Source: Roseburia sp. | GTDB lineage: Bacteria > Bacillota > Clostridia > Lachnospirales > Lachnospiraceae | Length of the DNA stretch: 42,854 bases | Assembly: GCA_023662875.1 (NCBI GenBank) | Contig: JAMPIG010000022.1 | Coordinates: 1 to 42,854 of the forward strand | Direction: 5' to 3' | In this document: piece by piece, positions 39,127 to 42,854 of the stretch | Position numbering within the stretch: the stretch's first letter is position 1 | Layout of the letters: each line of letters begins with the position of its first letter | Position numbers and translations under genes: made by a program | Notes under the pieces: model-generated | Told to the model about the DNA's origin: nothing | Database searches by the model: none | Seen by the model: only the letters and a program-made list of their open reading frames with translations

Positions 39127-40895
39127 AAAGAGGAATGCTGCCATTATGCAGAACAGTGTTGAAATATTCTCCTAAGGGATTTTTCTTCTTCCTTCTGGAG
39201 AAGGTCTTATACGGTATCCTGCCGAGCATCCGGGTTTACCTGTTTGCAGGAATGGTAGATGCGGTATTACATATCGGCAGGGAGGAAGCGGATTGGATGT
39301 GTGTGGTTCCTCTTCTGCTGGCGGTCTTTCTGGTGCAGTTTGCCGGTTGGATCCTCAGGGAAGCGGAGAGCTATGTGACGCGCACGATGAAAATGGAGGT
39401 GGAAAAGAAGTATTCCCTTGACCTGATGCGGAAAATATCCGTGTTGAAATATGAGTATTTTGAGGAGGATGAGACTAGAAATCTAATCTCCCGCATTACG
39501 GATCAGGGCTGGAACAAGGTGGTGGACGGCTATATCAATCTGCTTTCGATGGCGGGCAGCCTGATCAGCGTTGCGGGGATTTCGATTATCGTTGCCGGTA
39601 CGAATCCGCTGGTGGGAGGCGTCATTCTGCTTTTTGATATTCCCATCGTTTTGCTGGCCTGGCGGAACGGGACGGTTACCTACGAAGCCAATCAGGAGAC
39701 CACCCGGTATAAGCGGAATTATCAATATCTGGAATCTGTTTTGCTTTCCAGGGAAAGCGTATGCGAAAGAAAGTTATTTCACGCGTTCGACAAGTGGAAC
39801 AGCAGGTGGAAGGAAGAGTATGACCATAAAAGGCGTTTGGAGATGGCGGCGTTTATGCGGTATTTTCTGTCTATCAGGCTGAATGCCGTGGCGGAGATTA
39901 TCTGTATCTGTTTTATTCTGGCGGCATTGGCCGTTCCGGTTCTGGAGGGCGGGATGACAGCGGGCCTGTATTTTGCGGTCAGCGGAAATCTGATCCAGTT
40001 ATTCCAGCTCCAGGCAAAGTCCATGACATACTGCATATCGTCCTTTGTCGGCTCCGTGAAATATATGGAAGAGGTCTGCAGGCTTCTGGAATATGAGGAG
40101 GTTCGGCAGGAGGCTGTGTCGGGAGCGAAGGACGCAGGCGACGTCACGATCGTCTGCAGCGGATTAAAATTCAAATACCCCAACGCCGCAGGGTATTCGC
40201 TGGACGGCGTATCCCTGACGCTGGAGCCGGATAAAAGGTATGCGTTTGTCGGCAGGAACGGGTCGGGAAAAACCACGTTGATGAAATTGTTCGTCGGCTT
40301 ATATACAAGCTATGAGGGAAGCCTGCTGATCAACGGCAGGGAGGCGAGGGACTACGGTACGGAGGAGCTGCGCAGGCTGTTTTCCGTGGTATTTCAGGAT
40401 TATGCAAAATACGGGATATCCGTGGAGGATAATGTGGCGATTGGCAATATTGACCGTATGGAGGAAGCCAGGGGGAAGGCACAGGCGGCGCTTCAGGATT
40501 TAGGTCTGTGGGAAGAAGTCCGGAGCTTGAAAGACGGCGCTAAAACAACGCTCGGGAAAGTAAAAAAGGACAGCGCGGATCTGTCGCTGGGGCAATGGCA
40601 GAAGCTGGCGCTTGCCAGGGGTCTGGTATCCGACGCGCCGGTCAAAATACTGGACGAGCCTACGGCCGCGCTGGATCCCAATCTGGAGTGCGAATTTTAT
40701 CGGAAATATGAGGAATTATGCGGGAGGAGCGAAACGATATTGGTCAGCCACCGGCTGGCGTCCGTACAGAATGCCGACAGGATCTTCGTGCTGGACGGGG
40801 GAAAGGTGGCGGAGGCGGGGACGCACGACGAACTCATGGGTCTGAAAGGATTGTATTATGAAATGTTTACGCAGCAAAGGAAATGGTATGATTAA
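39120..40895 (+). CDS. ABC exporter subunit (membrane and ATPase domains fused), first half
   Basis: 591 residues from a GTG start with GGGAGG seven bases before it. About six membrane helices fill residues 15-320, then the ATPase: Walker A GRNGSGKT (378-385), signature LSLGQ (488-492, Leu where Gly is usual), Walker B ILDEPTAALDP with Asp512 and catalytic Glu513, and a switch His in LVSHRLASVQ. It forms a heterodimer with the next gene, which it overlaps by eight bases. The substrate is unknown; peptides, lipids or drugs are all possible. No peptidase C39 domain is present, so it does not trim leader peptides. Confidence 0.92.
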   Translation: MLKRGMLPLCRTVLKYSPKGFFFFLLEKVLYGILPSIRVYLFAGMVDAVLHIGREEADWMCVVPLLLAVFLVQFAGWILREAESYVTRTMKMEVEKKYSLDLMRKISVLKYEYFEEDETRNLISRITDQGWNKVVDGYINLLSMAGSLISVAGISIIVAGTNPLVGGVILLFDIPIVLLAWRNGTVTYEANQETTRYKRNYQYLESVLLSRESVCERKLFHAFDKWNSRWKEEYDHKRRLEMAAFMRYFLSIRLNAVAEIICICFILAALAVPVLEGGMTAGLYFAVSGNLIQLFQLQAKSMTYCISSFVGSVKYMEEVCRLLEYEEVRQEAVSGAKDAGDVTIVCSGLKFKYPNAAGYSLDGVSLTLEPDKRYAFVGRNGSGKTTLMKLFVGLYTSYEGSLLINGREARDYGTEELRRLFSVVFQDYAKYGISVEDNVAIGNIDRMEEARGKAQAALQDLGLWEEVRSLKDGAKTTLGKVKKDSADLSLGQWQKLALARGLVSDAPVKILDEPTAALDPNLECEFYRKYEELCGRSETILVSHRLASVQNADRIFVLDGGKVAEAGTHDELMGLKGLYYEMFTQQRKWYD

Positions 40896-42678
40896 CAGTA
40901 TCCGTGTCCTCTGGAAAATTGCCTATCGGGACGCCGGGTGGTATGGGATCGGCAAAAATGTACTGTGGCTTCTGTATGCGGTTTTCAGCTTCCTGTTTGT
41001 GATTACGCTGCAAAATATTTATGATGCGCTGCTTGCGCCGGGCGCGGATTTCGGCTCTGTGGCCTGGCGTGTCGTACTGTTCGGCGGGTGCCTTCTGATG
41101 AGCGAGATCTGTATGTCCGCGTCGAATATTGCAGCGGAGGATTCCGGTTACCTGATGACAGGGAATCTCAGCAACGCGCTGCAAAACAGGGTAAAAAAGA
41201 TCGAAGCGATTGAATTTGAGAAGGAGGATACCTTAAATCAAATACAGCAGGCCCGGGACGGGATCGAAAACGGGGCTTATTTGCTGAATATCGTCTCTAT
41301 CGTATTTTGTTACCAGATTCCCTATCTGATCTTAACCGGGCTGTATCTGGCGGATTGCGCGCCGGTTCTGATTGTGCTGCTTCTGCTGGTCACGATTCCC
41401 ATATGCATTAACCAGGTGATCAAATTAAAGGAATATGAGAAAATTGTGGCGGATACCTCCGCCCTGGAGCGGGAACAGCAATATTACAAAAGCTGTATCT
41501 GGTCGCCGGAGTATCTTAAGGAAACCCGCCTGCTGGGGGCATATGATTACTTCAAGCGCCTGTTTTGCGAGACGCTGGAGGGCCTGAACCGGAAGAAAAG
41601 GGAAACGGCGGGAAAGATGTTCGGGTGGGGGATTGTTATGCAGTGCATCACCCTGACCGGTTATGTAGGCATTCTTTCCCTGATGGTGTATCTGGCCTGC
41701 AAATCCGGCATGGCGGTCAGCGCGTTTTACGCTATCCTCACCGCCTTATCCAATCTCCTTTCGCTGATCGAGGGTCTGGTAGGCTATTATTGGGGGCAGA
41801 TCAGCGAGCAGGGCGGGAATGTAAAATATCTGGTGCAGTTTCTGAAAAAGAATGAAGAGGAGCCGGAGAAGAAGGTATTTGACGAGGATCTGGAATCCAT
41901 ACAGCTCGAAAACGTGTCCTTCCGGTATCCCAACAGGCAGTCGGATGTATTCCAGGGGATGCAGTGCGAGTTTTCCAGAAAAGAGACCGTTGCGATTGTG
42001 GGGGAAAACGGAGCGGGCAAGTCTACCCTGATGAAGCTGCTGTCGGGCTTATATCGGCCGTCCTCCGGAACGATAAAGTATAACCATAAAAATATCGAAG
42101 AGTACGGGAAAGAGAGCCTCTGGGCGAGATGCTCGGCGGTCATGCAGGATTACCAGCGGTATAAGATGACGCTGCGCGATAACATCTGCCTGTCCGAAGA
42201 GGCGGGAGCGGGGACTCCGGTGGAAGAGATGCGCAGTGATGAGGATAAAAGGCTGGCCGGGATGTTTTCGGACGTGCGGCTGGTTCCCTTTGACAGGATT
42301 TTCAAGGACGGCTACGATACCATGCTGTCCAAGGACTTTGGCGGGATCGATCTCTCCGGCGGGCAGTGGCAGAGAATCGGAATTATCCGTGGGATGAATA
42401 AGGATTACGACGTGATTTTTCTGGATGAGCCCACAGCGGCAATCGACCCAATCGAGGAGGCGGAGCTGTACCGGCTTTTTCTGCGCCTTTCCAAGGATAA
42501 GTTTTCCTTTATCATTACCCACAGACTGGGGATCTGCAAATTTGTCGATCGGATACTGGTGCTTGAGAACGGGAAGATTATGGAGGACGGAACACACGAG
42601 GAGCTGATGGCGGAAAAGGGAAAGTATTATCAGATGTTCCGGAATCAGGCGGACTTATATACGAGCAACGCAGGATAA
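40888..42678 (+). CDS. ABC exporter subunit (membrane and ATPase domains fused), second half
   Basis: About 596 residues from the ATG at 40888 (AAAGGAAA upstream), which overlaps the first subunit. Six membrane helices lie between residues 10 and 315. In the ATPase domain, Walker A is GENGAGKS (372-379), the signature is a perfect LSGGQ (489-493), Walker B is VIFLDEPTAAIDP with Glu514, and the switch His is in IITHRLG. With the first subunit it makes an asymmetric exporter in which one composite ATP site uses the LSLGQ signature and the other the canonical one. No adjacent precursor peptide or modifying enzyme is found, so the cargo is open. Confidence 0.92.
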   Translation: MINSIRVLWKIAYRDAGWYGIGKNVLWLLYAVFSFLFVITLQNIYDALLAPGADFGSVAWRVVLFGGCLLMSEICMSASNIAAEDSGYLMTGNLSNALQNRVKKIEAIEFEKEDTLNQIQQARDGIENGAYLLNIVSIVFCYQIPYLILTGLYLADCAPVLIVLLLLVTIPICINQVIKLKEYEKIVADTSALEREQQYYKSCIWSPEYLKETRLLGAYDYFKRLFCETLEGLNRKKRETAGKMFGWGIVMQCITLTGYVGILSLMVYLACKSGMAVSAFYAILTALSNLLSLIEGLVGYYWGQISEQGGNVKYLVQFLKKNEEEPEKKVFDEDLESIQLENVSFRYPNRQSDVFQGMQCEFSRKETVAIVGENGAGKSTLMKLLSGLYRPSSGTIKYNHKNIEEYGKESLWARCSAVMQDYQRYKMTLRDNICLSEEAGAGTPVEEMRSDEDKRLAGMFSDVRLVPFDRIFKDGYDTMLSKDFGGIDLSGGQWQRIGIIRGMNKDYDVIFLDEPTAAIDPIEEAELYRLFLRLSKDKFSFIITHRLGICKFVDRILVLENGKIMEDGTHEELMAEKGKYYQMFRNQADLYTSNAG

Positions 42679-42689
42679 AGGGAGGGAAA

Positions 42690-42753
42690 TTGACATAGCG
42701 GCAAGGATATTTCAAAATTTAAATTGACGTACCGCTATAAAATATGATATAGT
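42690..42753 (+). promoter_or_regulatory. Two promoters and an operator-like inverted repeat at the window end
   Basis: TTGACA (42690-42695), 17 bases, CAAAAT (42713-42718) is one candidate. TTGACG (42724-42729), 18 bases, TATAGT (42748-42753) is a better one. ATAGCGG (42695-42701) and CCGCTAT (42732-42738) form a 7-bp inverted repeat that spans the second -35 box, as a repressor site would. The target gene lies beyond the window. Confidence 0.55.
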
Positions 42754-42762
42754 GCAAATGTA

Positions 42763-42854
42763 TGGAAAACAGACGGGAACGAGTCTTCCATGCAAATATT
42801 TTTGGCAAACCTGTTTGCCTTATTGATTGAGTTAAAAGCTCAAATTTTATAAGT
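42763..42854 (+). other. Structured leader running off the window
   Basis: After the promoter at 42724-42753 there is a hairpin-forming stretch (GGAA..AGAC..GTCT..TTCC, about 42763-42789). A perfect palindrome follows: GGCAAAC (42804-42810) and GTTTGCC (42813-42819). A 20-codon frame from an ATG at 42790 exists, but its binding site is weak. The region reads as a 5' leader; its kind is not recognisable. Confidence 0.35.

Noticed and set aside
42790-42852. 20-codon leader peptide in the last bases
   Set aside because: Only a weak GGGAACGAG lies before the ATG, and the frame covers the palindrome; not enough support for a gene.

Overview
The window looks like chromosomal DNA of a gut Clostridia, most probably Lachnospiraceae. 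The signs are a fairly G+C-rich coding style with many GGA/GGC/GCG codons, strong GGAGG ribosome binding sites with frequent TTG or GTG starts, CUT1-type sugar transporters of the LplB/LplC kind, a class II (Firmicutes) GalT, a VanW protein and an unlinked RpfG-like regulator. No rRNA, tRNA, CRISPR array or intact transposase is visible.

Layout. (1) Bases 1-4760 are a patchwork of accessory genes and relics. They hold the C-terminal part of an AAA/DUF4143 ATPase, the tail of an alpha/beta hydrolase, a SpoU-type RNA methyltransferase with a palindromic leader, the last codons of an HsdM-like methylase, an intact RhuM gene, and a BlaI repressor with a well-defined operator/promoter whose BlaR1-like partner has lost its protease part. 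(2) 4782-9049: a LysR regulator divergent from a type B carboxylesterase, an AbrB-family membrane protein and a short-chain dehydrogenase. (3) 9107-15908: a mannoside locus with a solute-binding lipoprotein, two permeases without their own ATPase, a GH2 beta-mannosidase and a ThuA-like protein, closed by a strong terminator. (4) 16135-24986: a repeat-bearing lipoprotein, an OmpR-type two-component system, then a more A/T-rich module made of a VanR/VanS-like pair, a lipoprotein, two ABC-2 type membrane proteins and an ATPase, all tightly overlapping. (5) 25152-28637: galK, a GNAT acetyltransferase and galT (Leloir pathway).

(6) 28775-35816: a metallophosphoesterase with a start-codon problem, a membrane-anchored unknown, a 34-residue membrane peptide, VanW, a HypE/PurM-like protein, a 35-bp tandem repeat, an Lrp regulator overlapping an aminotransferase, and TrmL. 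(7) 35827-37441: an HPt protein followed by a REC-HD-GYP protein, a likely phosphorelay/c-di-GMP output pair. (8) 37520-42678: an MBL-fold hydrolase, a small unknown, a degenerate coding trace and a heterodimeric ABC exporter. The last 175 bases hold a promoter with an operator-like inverted repeat and a structured leader for a gene outside the window.

The likeliest under-described systems are the VanRS-like/lipoprotein/ABC-2 module with its shared TTAAG-type sites, the esterase/AbrB/SDR cassette joined to mannoside uptake, and the BlaI locus whose signal receptor has been cut. Functions given below are read from protein motifs and context. No database search was possible.
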